Source: Lingula anatina
Taxonomy: Eukaryota; Brachiopoda; Lingulata; Lingulida; Lingulidae
Length of the DNA stretch: 64,000 nt
Direction of reading: 5' to 3'
Assembly: GCF_001039355.2 (NCBI RefSeq)
Contig: NW_019774970.1
Coordinates: forward strand, 193,124 to 257,123
Below, piece by piece: positions 37,952 to 52,263 of this stretch; position 1 is the stretch's first letter; every line of letters begins with the position of its first letter. Under the pieces are notes generated by a model that worked only from the letters and a program-made list of their open reading frames with translations, was not told the origin of the DNA and did not search any database. Both the position numbers and the translations under genes were made by a program.

Positions 37952-39624
37952 AAGAACGCACGAGTCTAACAAACAGACCTGTTAAGATCAACTATGATTG
38001 GTAGGCCTACATGTAAAAAGTGCCCGAGATATCGGCTTGTGTGGCTTCTCCAGTACTAAAAATAATTTAAAAAAAAAACGATTAAAAATAATAAAAACAC
38101 AGTTATTAAGAGCTTAACGTAATGCTTAAACCTTAGAAGCAGCTTTGAGACATCTTGACGTAATGTGTGATCCGTGGGGACAAAAAAAGAACTCAAGAAT
38201 CAACTGAATGGTAGGTTGCTAAGGAAGCAAAGATAAAAGAGACTGTTTCCATGAAGAAAGAAAGAGAGAGAGAAATAGAGAAAGCGGGACACGAATGCCA
38301 TCGGGCTGAATTATAATAAAAAAAATAGTTATTTTAAGGCCTCCCTCCTTAGAGATTATTACTTAAATTCGAAAACATACCAATAAAAATGGCCAATTAT
38401 ATGTATGCCAAGGTAATGATTGATAGCCGTGCGTACAAAATAGCATTTATATAATTACTAAGTTCGACATGTTGTATGAAGCAATTTTTATACAAAAGGA
38501 TTTTTTTAACAATGTACAATGGGTTTTGCAATTAATAATCATTCATCGTGCATAGTGATGAAAATGGAGGCACTTGTCATTTGTCATGTTGACAACATTT
38601 AAACTGCCATAGATGCACTATGTATAAAACATTCGGTATCACGCATGGAGTCTTAAAATAGCAAGGGACAACAATTAATTCCGTTTGTCTAAACGAAATT
38701 CAAACGGTAAGTATTGGAAATGCAATAAAAAACGATTAAATAATATAATGGAGTATTTCACGCCTTGAACCCTCTAACTTTGTTTTTTTTAACGGCGTAG
38801 TAAATCTGACCCGCATTCAGAGTAAAGAATTAAAATAATACAATGTATGTGACAGAATGGATTGTTATTAAAATCAAAACAGAACTTCTCAGAACCGGGA
38901 GAAAATCTTTGTAATTGCTGCACCATAGTTGGCGTATACGTGAAGTAAGCACCGCTGTGGTTAAATTCCGTTGTGCATTCATAACGTAATAAACATTACA
39001 CTCGTTTCATGGTATAAACATCGATCCAAGAAATCCTATGACTTGTACCACCATTCCCTAGGCTGATTAAATACAATAAATCCATTATTCAACTTGCTGT
39101 TTATGGAAAATGCTGAACACATCCCATTAATGCTGCTCCCCACACGCTTAGAGCGCCTCACCTCATTCGATGCAACAGAGATCAAATCAGATTTCCCAGG
39201 CTTACTGAAGCCTTTACAACAAGGCAGATTATGAGAAAGTATCAAACTATGAAATACCAGGTTACTGATATGTTTTTGAACCATATCTTTCGCTTATAAC
39301 TTAGTAGGGCTGTCACGCATGCCAGTAGACCAAGGTGCGGGTGTTTGGTCCTTATGGTACTGGAAAATGGAGATAAAAGCAAATTTTCATTTCTTTCCAA
39401 TTCTATCCGTTTGAATGAATGTTATTCACAGCACTGTGAGATTTTATACCTATAAAAAAGAAAAAGCAAAAATCATAAGCAATGACTTCAATGCTTGAGT
39501 CGAAAGAGCGTAGGCCTAGATGTTATACACAGGGGCATAAGCCAAGGGTATTTTATATCTAATTCACGAACACCGAGTTACCGCAATAAGGTAAACGACT
39601 TGTAGGCCTATGAATACAATAACG
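37952..39624. other. Intergenic DNA, nothing recognised
   Basis: AT-rich and low in complexity. The minus-strand frame at 39284-39036 has no recognisable motif. Confidence 0.5.
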
Positions 39625-42568
39625 CCCCCCCTCTTTCTCTCTCTCTCTCTAAAATCGTTGACCAAGTGTGTAACACGTATTAGTGGAGCTAATCGAGTGA
39701 AATATTAAACATTTCAACACCGAATTTAAGCTTTATCAACTTCGTAAACATTTCATGATCAGGGTTGTTTCTCATGTTAAAAGAACCAATTAGCTTACAT
39801 ACTGGATACTGTAGCCTATTTGTGACACACGGACACCATCCCTTTGGAACATTACCTCTTCGTAATGAACTGGGAGGTCATTCTGCATCCGCTCTGTACN
39901 CCCCCCCCCCCCTCTCTCTCTAAAATCGTTGACCAAGTGTGTAACACGTATTAGTGGTGCTAATCGAGTGAAATATAAAAAAATTCAACACCGAATTTAA
40001 GCTTTATCAACTTCGTAAACATTTCATGCTCAGGGTTGTATTTCATGTTAAAAGAACCAATTAGCTTACATACTGGATACTGTAGCCTATTTGTGACGCA
40101 CGGACACCGTCCCTTTGGAACATTACCTCTTCGTAATGAACTGGGAGGTCATTCTGCATCCGCTCTGTACTGTCGACCGTCATGGTAGACCAAAGGCGAA
40201 TTATCAATTTACTAAGCTTATTTCTCTTTTGTTTTTGTATGTTAAGTGTAATTGTTCTTGTGTCATTTCTCTGACATTATGTGCCTTTATTTATTTATTT
40301 ATTTATTTATTTATTTGCCTCAAAGACTAGGCTTTCAACATTACTCGCCATGTCTTGGATGTTCCTCTGGCTATCCTAACTCTCTTTGGCATCTCGTATG
40401 TTCTAAAAAGCCGGTGTGTTATCTGATATTGACTCCAACAAGTTGCTGACACCAGCATTTTTTGTGTACTGATACTAATTTCCGCTTCAATAAATGATAG
40501 AAATCAATTTGTTCCTTACTTACTGGTATTTATGTTAAAATGGGACATTCAGTGCTTGGAACTAGACACACGTTACCAGATATATAGGCCTACTAAATTC
40601 TTCCTGTCACCTATTCTTAACTTCTGGTAAAGTTCTTACACCCCATTTCCATAGATTTTTAGATTGATCTATCCCTGTGGGGAGTCTCACTAGATTACTG
40701 TCAGCTTGGCCGGCTTAAGCGTCTGTCCCGCCTACTAAAAGCTGTAAGGGGGTAATTAACTATGGTGTCCGCTCGGCTGACTGCAATTTAGGCTGAACCT
40801 CCAGGGAGTTAGGTCGATCTAAAACTTAATCTTTAGATCGATCGAAATCTCTGGGAAAGCACCCATAGTTGACTTTTAACTTTGATGTCACTTCTGTAAT
40901 CGTAATAACAGAAATTTATCTATAGACGAGGTGTAAATTTGATCTTGATCTACAAAATTAACCCCATGTGTGAAAGGGAAGTGCACGTTACACAACGCCC
41001 CATGATGGTTTTGTCAAACGTAAACTCAATTAAGTTCCACCATATCCAGACTGCTTGACGCACAGACGAAAACCGGACGAAGGAAACTGAGAACAACCCT
41101 CTAGGAGGTTGGGTAACTGTGCATGTCAAAATGAACACGCGTAGCGATTCTGAGGCTGACCAATGCGCGTTGATATCTTAGCTTACAGAGTGGATGACTT
41201 CATTAAGCATCTCTCACGCTGTTGGGTATAATCAGACTGACAATCGCAATATCGAAATATTGCGAAGACTTAACTGATGCGGAGAAGAACGGAATACCAG
41301 TTGTCAGATTGATGCAATAAATTAACGCTTCACTATAATCAAGCACGAGGCTCTACAATACATAAAGCGTTTGCCTAGTACGTTTACCTGCTTTGAGATT
41401 GAGGTGCTTTGAGCTCTTAACATGCAGTAGTATACAGTGGGTTTTCCAACTCGACTGGTATTGTGACGTTTACGTGGGGCCGCAAGATCTGTCTGCTCTT
41501 CAGTATACACGCAGATACGGCATAGTTGTAACAGTTGAAACCAGCCCTGCGTGGCATTATACGGACGGTTCCAACAAGTTTTTATGTGAGTAGTTAGTTG
41601 CCAGTTGCATATATTTTGTTGATATCAGTAAGTTTTACAAACTCTGCCTTTCAAAGAATATTATTCAGAAAAATTGGTTTTAGTTTTAATACATAGATTG
41701 TTGAGCCTGAATGTGAATAACTAACTGCGATATTTTTGCATAATTGGTTGGTTAAGTAGAAGTGATTATCAAAATGATTGGACACATCATTTACGACGTC
41801 AAGATCTTATCACAAAGTCGCTCATGGCAAAAACTGCTGTTCATTTTAAGCGACTTATGTCGTATTTCACAAAGAAACTAAATGGTAATAGTCGGGATGT
41901 AGAGTGTCGGTTTCTTTTTGAAACCATTGGTCAGTTTTAAAAGTAATTTTCAACGTTCATAGTACTGTCATCAGTGATTAGGAAAGTAACATTTTAATAT
42001 AAAAACCCACTGATGTATATATAAGGCTCCTCAGTTTTCCAATGACACTCATGCTATTTCTAGAGGCGTTTTCAGATATTAAATTGGACTTTTCTCTTCA
42101 TATATGACCTAAGCATACAACAATACCTGAATCGTGTTATCCAATTGTAAAACAAGTTCAATTATGTTGGTATATATCTATACAAACTTTTCTATATCTT
42201 GAACGAAACTTCGCAAAGCATTATTATTATATTTTTAAAGCATTTAATACACAAACAAAAGGTTCTTAAAGAGAAAACAGTTCTTCGTATGAGATCCACA
42301 TTTTGCAATAAATACATTGTAAACAACTGACAGAAATATAATAAGTTCTATTTTACCACCAAAACGACGGTTATCGCAATTGTTTTGGAATCTTTGCTTG
42401 CCATCGGACCACGTGACCTTCGAAGATGGCAACCCTCAGTAATAATGTCCTAAGAGATTATTACAAAACCCCAACTTTTTAGAAAAAAATCAGGGACTAA
42501 CTTTGAATGCCGAAACGGATTCATTAATCATTAGTAAGTATGGGAAAACTGCCGTTTATCCCAGGAAA

Positions 42569-42604
<36 letters not shown>

Positions 42605-43016
42605 NCCCCCCCTCTTTCTCTCTCTCTCTCTAAAATCGTTGACCAAGTGTGTAACACGTATTAGTGGAGCTAATCGAGTGAAATATTAAACATTTCAACA
42701 CCGAATTTAAGCTTTATCAACTTCGTAAACATTTCATGATCAGGGTTGTTTCTCATGTTAAAAGAACCAATTAGCTTACATACTGGATACTGTAGCCTAT
42801 TTGTGACACACGGACACCATCCCTTTGGAACATTACCTCTTCGTAATGAACTGGGAGGTCATTCTGCATCCGCTCTGTACTGTCGACCGTCATGGTAGAC
42901 CAAAGGCGAATTATCAATTTACTAAGCTTATTTCTCTTTTCTTTTTGTATGTTAAGTGTAATTGTTCTTGTGTCATTTCTCTGACATTATGTGCCTCTAT
43001 TTATTTATTTACCTAT

Positions 43017-43047
<31 letters not shown>

Positions 43048-45094
43048 TTTGCCTCAAAGACTAGGCTTTCAACATTACTCGCCATGTCTTGGAAATTCCT
43101 CTGGCTATCCTAACTCTCTTTGGCATCTCGTATGTTCCAAAAAGCTGGTTTGTTATCTGATATTGACTCTAACAAGTTGCTGACACCAGCATTTTTTGTT
43201 TACTGATACTAATTTCCGCTTCAATAAATGATAGAAATCAATTTGTTCCTTGCTTTATGGTATTAATGTTAAAAATGGGACATTCAATGCTTGAAGCTAG
43301 ACACACGTTACCAAATATATTGGCCTACCTATTTCTTCCTGTCACCTATTCGTAACTGCTGGCAAAATTCTAAGTTGAGGTTTAACTTTGATGTCACTTC
43401 TGTATAATCGTAATAACAGAAATTTATCTATAGACGAGGTGTAAATTCGATCTTAATCTACAAAATTAACCCCCTGTGTGAAAGGGAAGTGCACGTTACA
43501 CAACGCCCCATGATGGTTTTGTCAAACGTAAACTCAATTAAGTTCCACCATATCCAGACTGCTTGACGCACAGACGAAAGCCGGACGAACGAAACCGAGA
43601 ACAACCCTCTTGGAGGTTGGGTAACTATGCATGTCAAAATGAACACGCGTAGCGATTCTGAGGCTGACCAATGCGCGTTGATATCTTAGCTTACAGAGTG
43701 GATGACTTCATTAAGCATCTCTCACGCTGATGGGTATAATCAGACTGACAATCGCAATATCGAAATATTGCGAAGACTTAACTGATGCGGAGAAGAACGG
43801 AATACCAGTTGTCAGATTGATGCAATAAATTAACGCTTCACTATAATCAAGCACGGGGCTCTACAATACATAAAGCGTTTGCCTAGTACGTATACCTGCT
43901 TTGAGATTGAGGTACTTTGAGCTCTTAACATGCAGTAGTATACAGTGGGTTTTCCAACTCGACTGGTATTGTGACGTTTACGTGAGGCCGCCGGATCTGT
44001 CTGCTCTTCAGTATACACGCAGATACGCCATAGTTGTAACAGTTGAAACCAGTGCTGCGTGGCATTATACGGACGGTTCCAACAAGTTTTTATGTGAGTA
44101 GTTGCCAGTTGCATATATTTTGTTGATATCAGTAAGTTTTACAAACTCTGCCTTTCAAAGAATATTATTCAGAAAAATTGGTTTTAGTTTTAATACATAG
44201 ATTGTTGAGCCTGAATGTGAATAACTAACTGCGATATTTTTGCATAATTGGTTGGTTAAGTAGAAGTGATTATCAAAATGATTGGACACATCATTTACGA
44301 CGTCAAGATCTTATCACAAAGTCGCTCATGGCAAAAACTGCTATTCATTTTAAGCGACTTATGTCGTATTTCACAAAGAAACTAAATGGTAATAGTCGGG
44401 ATGTAGAGTGTCGGTTTCTTTTTGAAACCATTGGCCAGTTTTAAAAGTAATTATCAACGTTCATAGTACTGTCATCAGTGATTAGGAAAGTAACATTTTA
44501 ATATAAAAACCCACTGATGTATATATAAGGCTCCTCGGTTTTCCAATGACACTCATGCTATTTCTAGAGGCGTTTTCAGATATTAAATTGGACTTTTCTC
44601 TTCATATATGACCTAAGCATACAACAATACCTGAATCGTGTTATCCAATTGTAAAACAAGTTCAATTATGTTGTTATATATCTATACAAACTTTTCTATA
44701 TCTTGAACGAAACTTCGCAAATCATTATTATTATATTTTTAAAGCATTTAATACACAAACAAAAGGTTCTTAAAGAGAAAACAATTCTTCGTATGAGATC
44801 CACATTTTGCAATAAATACATTGTAAACAACTGACAGAAATATAATAAGTTCTATTTTACCACCAAAACGACGGTTATCGCAATTGTTTTGGAATCTTTG
44901 CTTGCCATCGGACCACGTGACCTTCGAAGATGGCAACCCTCAGTAATAATGTCCTAAGAGATTATTACAAAAACCAAACTTTTTAGAAAAAAATCAGGGA
45001 CCAACTTTGAATGCCGAAACGGATTCATTAATCATTAGTAAGTATGGGAAAACTGCCGTTTATCCCAGGAAAATCCTTTTTTTTTTTTTTTTTT
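39625..45094. repeat. Threefold repeated block (A partial, B, C), probably allelic sequence misassembled in tandem
   Basis: Block A (39625-39899), B (39901-42604) and C (42606-45094) all start with a C-run plus CT repeats and aaaatcgttgaccaagtgtg. A and C look identical over 275 bp, including the homopolymer and CT lengths. B differs from both at several positions (for example cgtccc against catccc, ggtgc against ggagc). Single Ns at 39900 and 42605 sit exactly at the joins, next to homopolymers. B and C end at the same ggaaaatcc followed by a T-run (32 and 18 T). No gene is recognisable in any copy; the small frames in them are repeated noise. Confidence 0.85.
40639..40865 (+). mobile_element. 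TA-flanked MITE-like element present in block B only
   Basis: 227 bp starting caccccatttcc and ending gggaaagcaccca, flanked by TA at 40637-40638 and 40866-40867. The homologous place in block C (near 43371) has a single TA and no insert: ttc-TA-agttgagg in C against ttct-TA-insert-TA-gttgac in B. The empty site proves the element boundaries and a TA target duplication. No coding capacity. Confidence 0.9.
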
Positions 45095-47420
45095 GGGCAA
45101 AGTGAATGAACAGCTGTTATCCCTTTAAATTGCTTCAAAGCGGTGTCATTTTTGTTTGAGTTATGTAAACTTGCCCCGAATAAAAATCATTATTATGTTT
45201 TATTCAATTACAAACGCGGATTGTGTTTCTTACTTATTTTGCTTAATATCCCTGGAGACGGAGCGTATTAGGCACAAGGGTTGGTGTGGTTTGCACTTTT
45301 TATCAGATCATGTAAGGTCAAAGTACCACACCTGAAAATCGTTTGCGATGTTTTGCTAGGGTCAATTCATACATGCATGGCGACCGAGAGGCGCATAGAA
45401 ATGTTGTTTGCAGCATTCTTGTTATACGTTTAGGTAACAGCGTTCCACGAGAGTGCTAGAAGAACAAACCCTTGCTTCTTGGTCGCCAGGCATGTAAGAT
45501 AAAAAAAGTGAACAGCTTTTTGCGGTACTTAATTTTCACTGTTACTGCGTGTATGTTCATATGCGTACATTATATCATGCTGCTTTTCAATGAATGTGTA
45601 TTATTGTTTACATAAGTAATCACATAAAACTGCACATAATGCTCTAAAAGCATCGAAATCCAAGAGATAATCGTTTAAAGCATATATCTTACACCAGCAG
45701 CATAATTTAAGAAACCGCCATGGCAAGCGAAATAGAATATCGAAGATTTTACTTTAAAAATCGCTGCAAAATCAAAAAAATATATACTTGGGGAAAATAT
45801 AAAACATTCCAACATCCTCTTCATCCTTCATTTGACGCGCGATTAGAATCAGGAATCGATATTTGAAATGCCTAACTTTTATCTTGTTCAATATAAGACA
45901 ATTATTTGCTAGTTGTTCGTTTCTTAGTGTTGCAGTACTAGATTTTGCCGGCCGTCAATTCTGTCGTCTTCTGGCGCACTCGCAGGCCTGAACCTGTTTT
46001 GGTTTTGTTACCGGGCGCACATGAGATGGATGCAATGATCTGTTCCACAAAACAGATAGTCGAAAGACTATCGGCGTTTTAGCGAAGACCGGTGCGCTAT
46101 TTTGTCGACTGAGTTTCAACTCACAAGAGAGAGAAAAAAGTACTTTCATTTTTTAGACCTTTTGACTATTAACCCCCTTAGAGCTAATTTGGAATGTTAT
46201 GACAGTAGTTTGTCCTGTTTGTGGTGACAACAGCCATTTAGGTACGTCACCTTCAGTGGCACGAAGTGTGGGTCAATACATCTTTATCGCTCTTGGTCAA
46301 TATATCGACATAACTTAATCGGCTAAACGATGCCAAGGGTTCAAAATGCCAGACTTTTTCTTTTAGAAACAAGCCAATAGAGTTTAATGGCACGTATAAC
46401 CGAAATTTACAGTAGTATCCGTTGCGGCATAGCTGCTACATGTATGTTATTCCCTGTACATCACTGACATTTACATAAGATAGATATCTTAACCAGGTAT
46501 TGCATTCCATTAAAAGTTCTAAAATGTGTTAGAACAGGTGGAAGCTTTCACAGGTAAAAAATAAAACCATTTAAAAGGTTTTCATGCTGTTAGAACACGG
46601 GTAAAGCCAGGTTAGTGATAAAAGTACCGATAATCGACACGCTTTCTTGATTTTGCAACGTCTGGGCAGACGTTACGCTCTTGATTCCCGCCGTTAAAGA
46701 TGGAAAATGCAATAAAACTTGTCATGTCCTTGAAGCTGCACGTGTTTGAACAGTTCTACGATGATAGATATATCTGTTGGTACAGTGGTTCTATTATGTT
46801 GTAAAAAAAAAAGAATGACTGACAATTACACATGATGTATAGGTCTTGTTTTTCAATCTGTTCCATACCATTTAAACCCGAATAGCTGCATTAGCAAGAG
46901 CGAACGCCACGAAAAAATGTTGTCAGAGGTACTGTTGATGTGCCTTGCAATCTCGCAATAATGATAACCAGGCACAGCTTTGGGAAATTACCTCTGAGAT
47001 ACGTTGGTAAAAGATTACAGAAAGGATTGGTGGTGCATGCGTCTTTTAATTATGTGTATATAACGGTCAATTATTTTTGAAGCTTACGAACCTTGAGATA
47101 TAAACTATGAGGTACATAGGCAAACAACTGAAGAGATGAAATAATGTTACACTTAGCCTTTTGATAACTTTTTAGTACGGTCAATATACCGGAGGTCGGT
47201 GCATGTCCGGATACATGAATTGTAACTCTCAACTCTACAATAGACACGGAATGGCGGTAAAATTACAGACTTTTCCTCTTATCAACTTTCACCTATACTC
47301 ATTAGTGACAAGATTCTCAGAAAATAAAACCATACTGCTGATTATCTCGTAGTTGTGCAGTGCTCACGTATAATGTGGTCTACACGCGCTACTTGTTTTT
47401 GCATTAATTATATTTGTCAT
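45095..47420. other. Intergenic DNA, nothing recognised
   Basis: No conserved exon, RNA gene or clear repeat detected. The minus-strand frame at 46149-45955 has no motif I recognise. Confidence 0.5.
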
Positions 47421-47636
47421 TGGCGAATCCAGGGTCTTGCTTGGGGGGGGGGGGAGGGCAAAGAAAAACATTTTTGTAGGGCCCAGATGCAGACAAATTT
47501 CTTGATTTTGTCTCTTTTGCTCGTCACATCTAAAATATATAGGGGGAGGAAAAGGCGGAGAAGGGAATAACCCCGACGCTTGGAGAAGGAGGGGGGGGGG
47601 GGGGGCACGCGCCTGCAGTGCCTCCTGGATCCGCCA
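47421..47636. mobile_element. Short MITE with TGGCGnATCCAGG inverted ends
   Basis: The left end is tggcgaatccaggg and the right end is cctcctggatccgcca, an inverted match of about 13 bp with one mismatch. Both ends are followed inward by G-runs. ATT adjoins each GGCG/CGCC end, so a 3-bp ATT duplication is possible. There is no coding capacity. Similar ends are frequent in short DNA elements of many animals, from general knowledge. Confidence 0.65.
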
Positions 47637-48121
47637 TTGTTTATGTCATATATTGGGGGTAATTTGAATTGATCACCAGTTACTGATGATGTCCAGACAT
47701 GCGTCACATCAATCAGACTGTTATGCTGTGTCATATGTAACCATGGTATACTAAATGGATTAATGGGAGGATGGGGATGATTTGAAAGATTAGGCCTACA
47801 CTACCTGTGTTGTCTTTCTTTCTTTCTGTTTTTCCTTTTGTCGCTTGTTCATTCGTTCCATTTTTCAATCTCTTTATTTGGTCGTCCGCCTGGTCCTTTA
47901 TTTTTTTTTAAACTCAAGACTCTAGTCCTTCCCTTTTTTTATTCTTTAGCTTAAAAGCTGTAACTTAAAATGTTTTTTCATATATAGGTTAAGATGATTA
48001 AGTCAGTATTTCTCCTGCTTGTTCTGTATCTCTCTCTTTCTTTACATCTCGCTTGAACATGATGCTCTGATATAGTAATAATTATGTGTCAAAATTTCAA
48101 ATTTAAATTTGGATATCTCTT

Positions 48122-48161
48122 CTAATAATTATAATTATCATTATATTATTATAATTATTAG
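48122..48161. repeat. Perfect 14-bp AT-rich inverted repeat
   Basis: ctaataattataat and its exact inverted complement attataattattag are separated by 12 bp. It may be a hairpin or simply a low-complexity palindrome; no gene adjoins it. Confidence 0.7.
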
Positions 48162-49348
48162 TTTACGTAAACACGGAATAACCCGATCCCTAGCTTGTCG
48201 TCTGTGTGGTCGGTAAGTGCTTCCATTTGATTGCACGGCTGCATCTTTTTGTATTCACTTTTAAAGGGATGAAAGAGTCGAGGACACATTTAATATAGCC
48301 AATCTCCGTACTAACTCTGACTTCGCTGTGGTTAAATATAGTTTTTCCGAAGGCAAAAATAAAATAGCAAAATACTATCAATTTTCCAAACCGTAATACA
48401 GTGAGACATGTGGCCATACATGTACATGCCAAACATCGTATGCTTCACTGCCACTTTTAAATATTGAACATGAAAGACGCCCGATTCCTTTTCGCACAAA
48501 CTAGTTATAAGTGATATTTAAGAAAGTTTTTTTTTCATGCACCATAGTTGTCTACCGCAGATGTCTTACCAAGCACAAATCTGCCTCACAATTCTTCTTT
48601 TAAAATTGACCAGATTAGAATATTATCTAAACAGTTTTTAATGATCCATGGATTTACACAAACAGGTAAATTATAAAAGAGGATGTAGAAAAAGATTAAC
48701 TTCACAGCCAGCTAAAGCTCGCTGGATATAAGTTTCGGTGAAAACGTTTGTCATTACGTAGTGCCATTTATCTCACTAAGAGCTTTGGAAATATACACAG
48801 TAATTATGCAATGCCACACGGTGCCAATTTCAATTGAATCAGAACCAGCTCAATCTCCACGGCAGCACAAATAGACTAGTCTTGGGCCTCAGAGATTCAC
48901 GGCTCATACTGTTCATCATTTAATCCAAATACACCTTTGACTGTGCTGTAAGTTAACAAACGGGGGCGGGTCATACATTTGACGTCACATTTTCATACAC
49001 CACGTGACTTACTTTGACGGTAAACCGCAGATCAGAAAGTTAATTATATATATATATATATGATGCATTTCGTATATAGTACAGTATTTGCTGTGTGGCT
49101 GTGAAAGTAAGTCAACTTGGAATCATAAATGTCACCGTATAAGTGAAGGAGCTGAAGATTGGGTAAAGTATATCCCCTTTACACTATTTTTATTTTAGGA
49201 GATTTTCTAAAACCTCAAATTGAATTTTTCTTGACGTAGTGCCCGTACTGTTTGTGTGTGTGTATTGCTGGTGGAATTATAAGGCCAAACATGGTACACA
49301 TGTAAGATTTTTTGTATCTTTTAAGGTGACGGTCGTGCCAACGATAGA

Positions 49349-49358
49349 TCTCTCTCTC

Positions 49359-49402
<44 letters not shown>
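49349..49402. repeat. Compound (CT)n-(AC)n microsatellite
   Basis: CT repeats pass directly into AC repeats at 49381. Alternating purine-pyrimidine DNA of this type can adopt non-B structures. Confidence 0.9.
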
Positions 49403-51388
49403 CCTGTGTTAATATTTGCCGGACTACTGACCAAAGAGGTCATGATATAATGACTTCTGTATGACTGAAGCCCAATATAGACAATGTAATTATTATCATC
49501 CCCACTCTCACTCTCTATATAATTATAAAACAAATGTATATAATCTCGCTTTCGCGTGCCCATTTGTCAGGGTATTTGTCATCATTGGTGCAGTTATTGT
49601 GACAAGAGGTCGACCCATCCACTGCAGTTTTAAATAGTGTAGATGCCTTACCATATGGACTTTGTCCATGAATTCCTGGGCATTGTTAACCAATGTAGTT
49701 TACCTTTAACGATGGGGAATGATGCTAATGCGTACACACATGTTACGCTAAATTTACAGCTGCTACAAAGCGAAAAGGGGTATATATTGTAGCTAACAAC
49801 GTCAATGTAAGGACGCAGGTAAGACGTATAAAACATGCACGCTCGCGCGCGCGAGGGTGTGAGCGCGTGTGTGTGTGTGTCTTTGTATAGGTTCAATACT
49901 TAATTGATTTATACATGTGTATAACATAAGTTTGTACATAAGTTAACGGATAACAATACACATGCATGAAATATATATATTAGACATGGACAGTAATACA
50001 CACTGTAGTTGTCGTAGATCGGGGTTGTTGCTGCAAAATTCATACTGTGGTAAGTTCAATTAAAAAAGGTACGATAGTCAGAAGTTAGTAAGTCCCAATA
50101 CCAAGTTATACGTGTACTCGTGTATGTTAACTTAATAGTCAGATGACAGTGACAAGTATTATGATCGCTTCCAGCCAAATGTCCCATATCATCTTAACTG
50201 ACACAAACAGCGGTTTTTATTTATGGGTAAATATGCATTGCTATCTATCTATCTACCTATCTATCTATGTATCTATTGTTATATTTTTGAGTTTTAAATA
50301 CCCATTGTACCGTTGCGATTAATATCCACAACAAAGTAGCAACTCATATTAAAAAAAAAACAAGACGTGTTCGAGGTTGGTGATAAAAAGAGTTGGATTT
50401 TCCAGAAAAATTAGACGTTTGATAATATAAATCTAACGCTCCCAATGTGTCTATAATGGTAAAATGAATGAAAATGCTGGACGCAGTGAGGGACACGTAC
50501 TATCAGGATGTGATTTTAAAACGATTTCCGTCCACATATTAAACACCCTGATAATCGAAGCACTGGCGGTGAAACTGATAACCAAACAGCAAGGTTCTTC
50601 TTTTTTTTTGTTGTTGTTTTTTTTTTTCAGGAAGGGGGTGGTGTTTTACACGTATCGCGTAATGAGCAGTTTTATAATTACAAATCCTTTTTTACTGCTT
50701 TGAAGAACTTACCAATACTAAAAGGTAAGTATAGCCTAGATGCTTCACTATTTTCTCTGTCCTCAAAAAAAGTGACAAGTTCAGCGATTACATCCAATTA
50801 CTATAATTTCATGAGAAGTATGTTTACAAACAAGAAGCAACATGCTTAGAGTGCTGCAGTGTACATTCTCTGCGGTTCTGGTGCCACAAAATACTTCTTG
50901 TCTGAACTATTAGTCTTAACTTATAGACAAAAATAGCAGTCTACTTTGACCCAAGTACAATTAGTAGTAGTCCCATAAAACATTGCACCTATTTTATAAA
51001 AAAAAAAAATGCATGGTCTACGTTTAAAACAAATACGAACTTTTTAATTAAACTTTTAATCAAATTCAGATAACTACAAATTTATCCTGACCAAATATAA
51101 GCTGTAAAAGTTAATACCAATTTTCGGTTATATTCTGAACTGTGTTCAAAATATGACAAAAGTTGGCTCGATACCGGTCCTTAGAGGATCTTGTCCCAAC
51201 GCACCTTACGATGGCCCTTACAAGTGTAAGATTAATTGGAAGGTTATCTGGGTGACTGGGGCGGAAATACTGAAAATTGTTAGAAAATAAACAAGGTTAA
51301 TGCCGACAGCACTGATGGCTCACTTTAACAATTTTGAGATAGATCCATTGCCTTCAGATGGGCTGATCGATCATTGAAAACAGATCTG

Positions 51389-51433
<45 letters not shown>

Positions 51434-52221
51434 TAAGAAAAAAAAAATAAATCAATAAAATTTCTTACTCACGAATTCACTACTCAGACCGTCTCTGCAC
51501 TTGAATGTGATATTTTGTGCCATTTTTACTTAAATAATTTAGTTCCAAATATATCATGGGTCATTTAAGGTCATTTTGACCACTATTTTTCCCTGACGTA
51601 AATTTCGATATCACGGACTTTTATTTGAGGGTTTTTTCAATTTTATTTTCATTTTGAAAAGCTAAATGAGAAAAGACGAGTAGCTTTGATTTATTTTCGG
51701 ACATTTTCATATTCGCACAGTATACCTTTAAATTCACCGCGGGTCATGAAGCGATTAGGTCGAGAATTACCCATAAAATTACATGTACATGTGTAAACAC
51801 AACGGCATGGCACTGCTTTCGAAAGACGTACCGGTTGAGAGGGCCATTCGAATTAAAGGTTACGCCACCAGACAGAGAGAAAACAGCTGCCAATTTATAG
51901 ACGTAATGCCTTGCTGGTGATTATTCAAGACAGCCATGCGTAAAATAATATTCTAAGTGATGCGATTTATTCTTCGATGCTTCCGACACGGATTCGGTCG
52001 ACTGCAAGCACATTTTTCGGTACGCTCTTTGAATGGAAAACATTTACTGAGCAAGGAGACAAGACTTCAGACGTATTATGTTAAACGATGTCAGTATTGT
52101 AACAGGTGTAAAAAAACAGGTTTTGTGATTTTGGTATGTTTTAACATCAAAGTACAAGTGCATGCATTTGTCATACATGTATTCAGGTTGTTGATACTGG
52201 ATGATAAATAAATGACATATT

Positions 52222-52224
52222 TAA

Positions 52225-52263
<39 letters not shown>
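52222..52263. repeat. (AAAT)n microsatellite
   Basis: About ten AAAT units, the complement of the TTTA arrays seen at 28.6, 40.3 and 43.0 kb. Confidence 0.9.

Noticed and set aside
40115-44936. Paired small reading frames repeated in blocks B and C (for example 40115-40330 and 42825-43064)
   Set aside because: They recur only because the DNA is duplicated or allelic. They consist partly of TTTA-microsatellite translation and show no motif or codon signal.
51957-52211. Open frame with several Cys residues
   Set aside because: No zinc-finger spacing or known motif; ends next to a microsatellite; likely chance.
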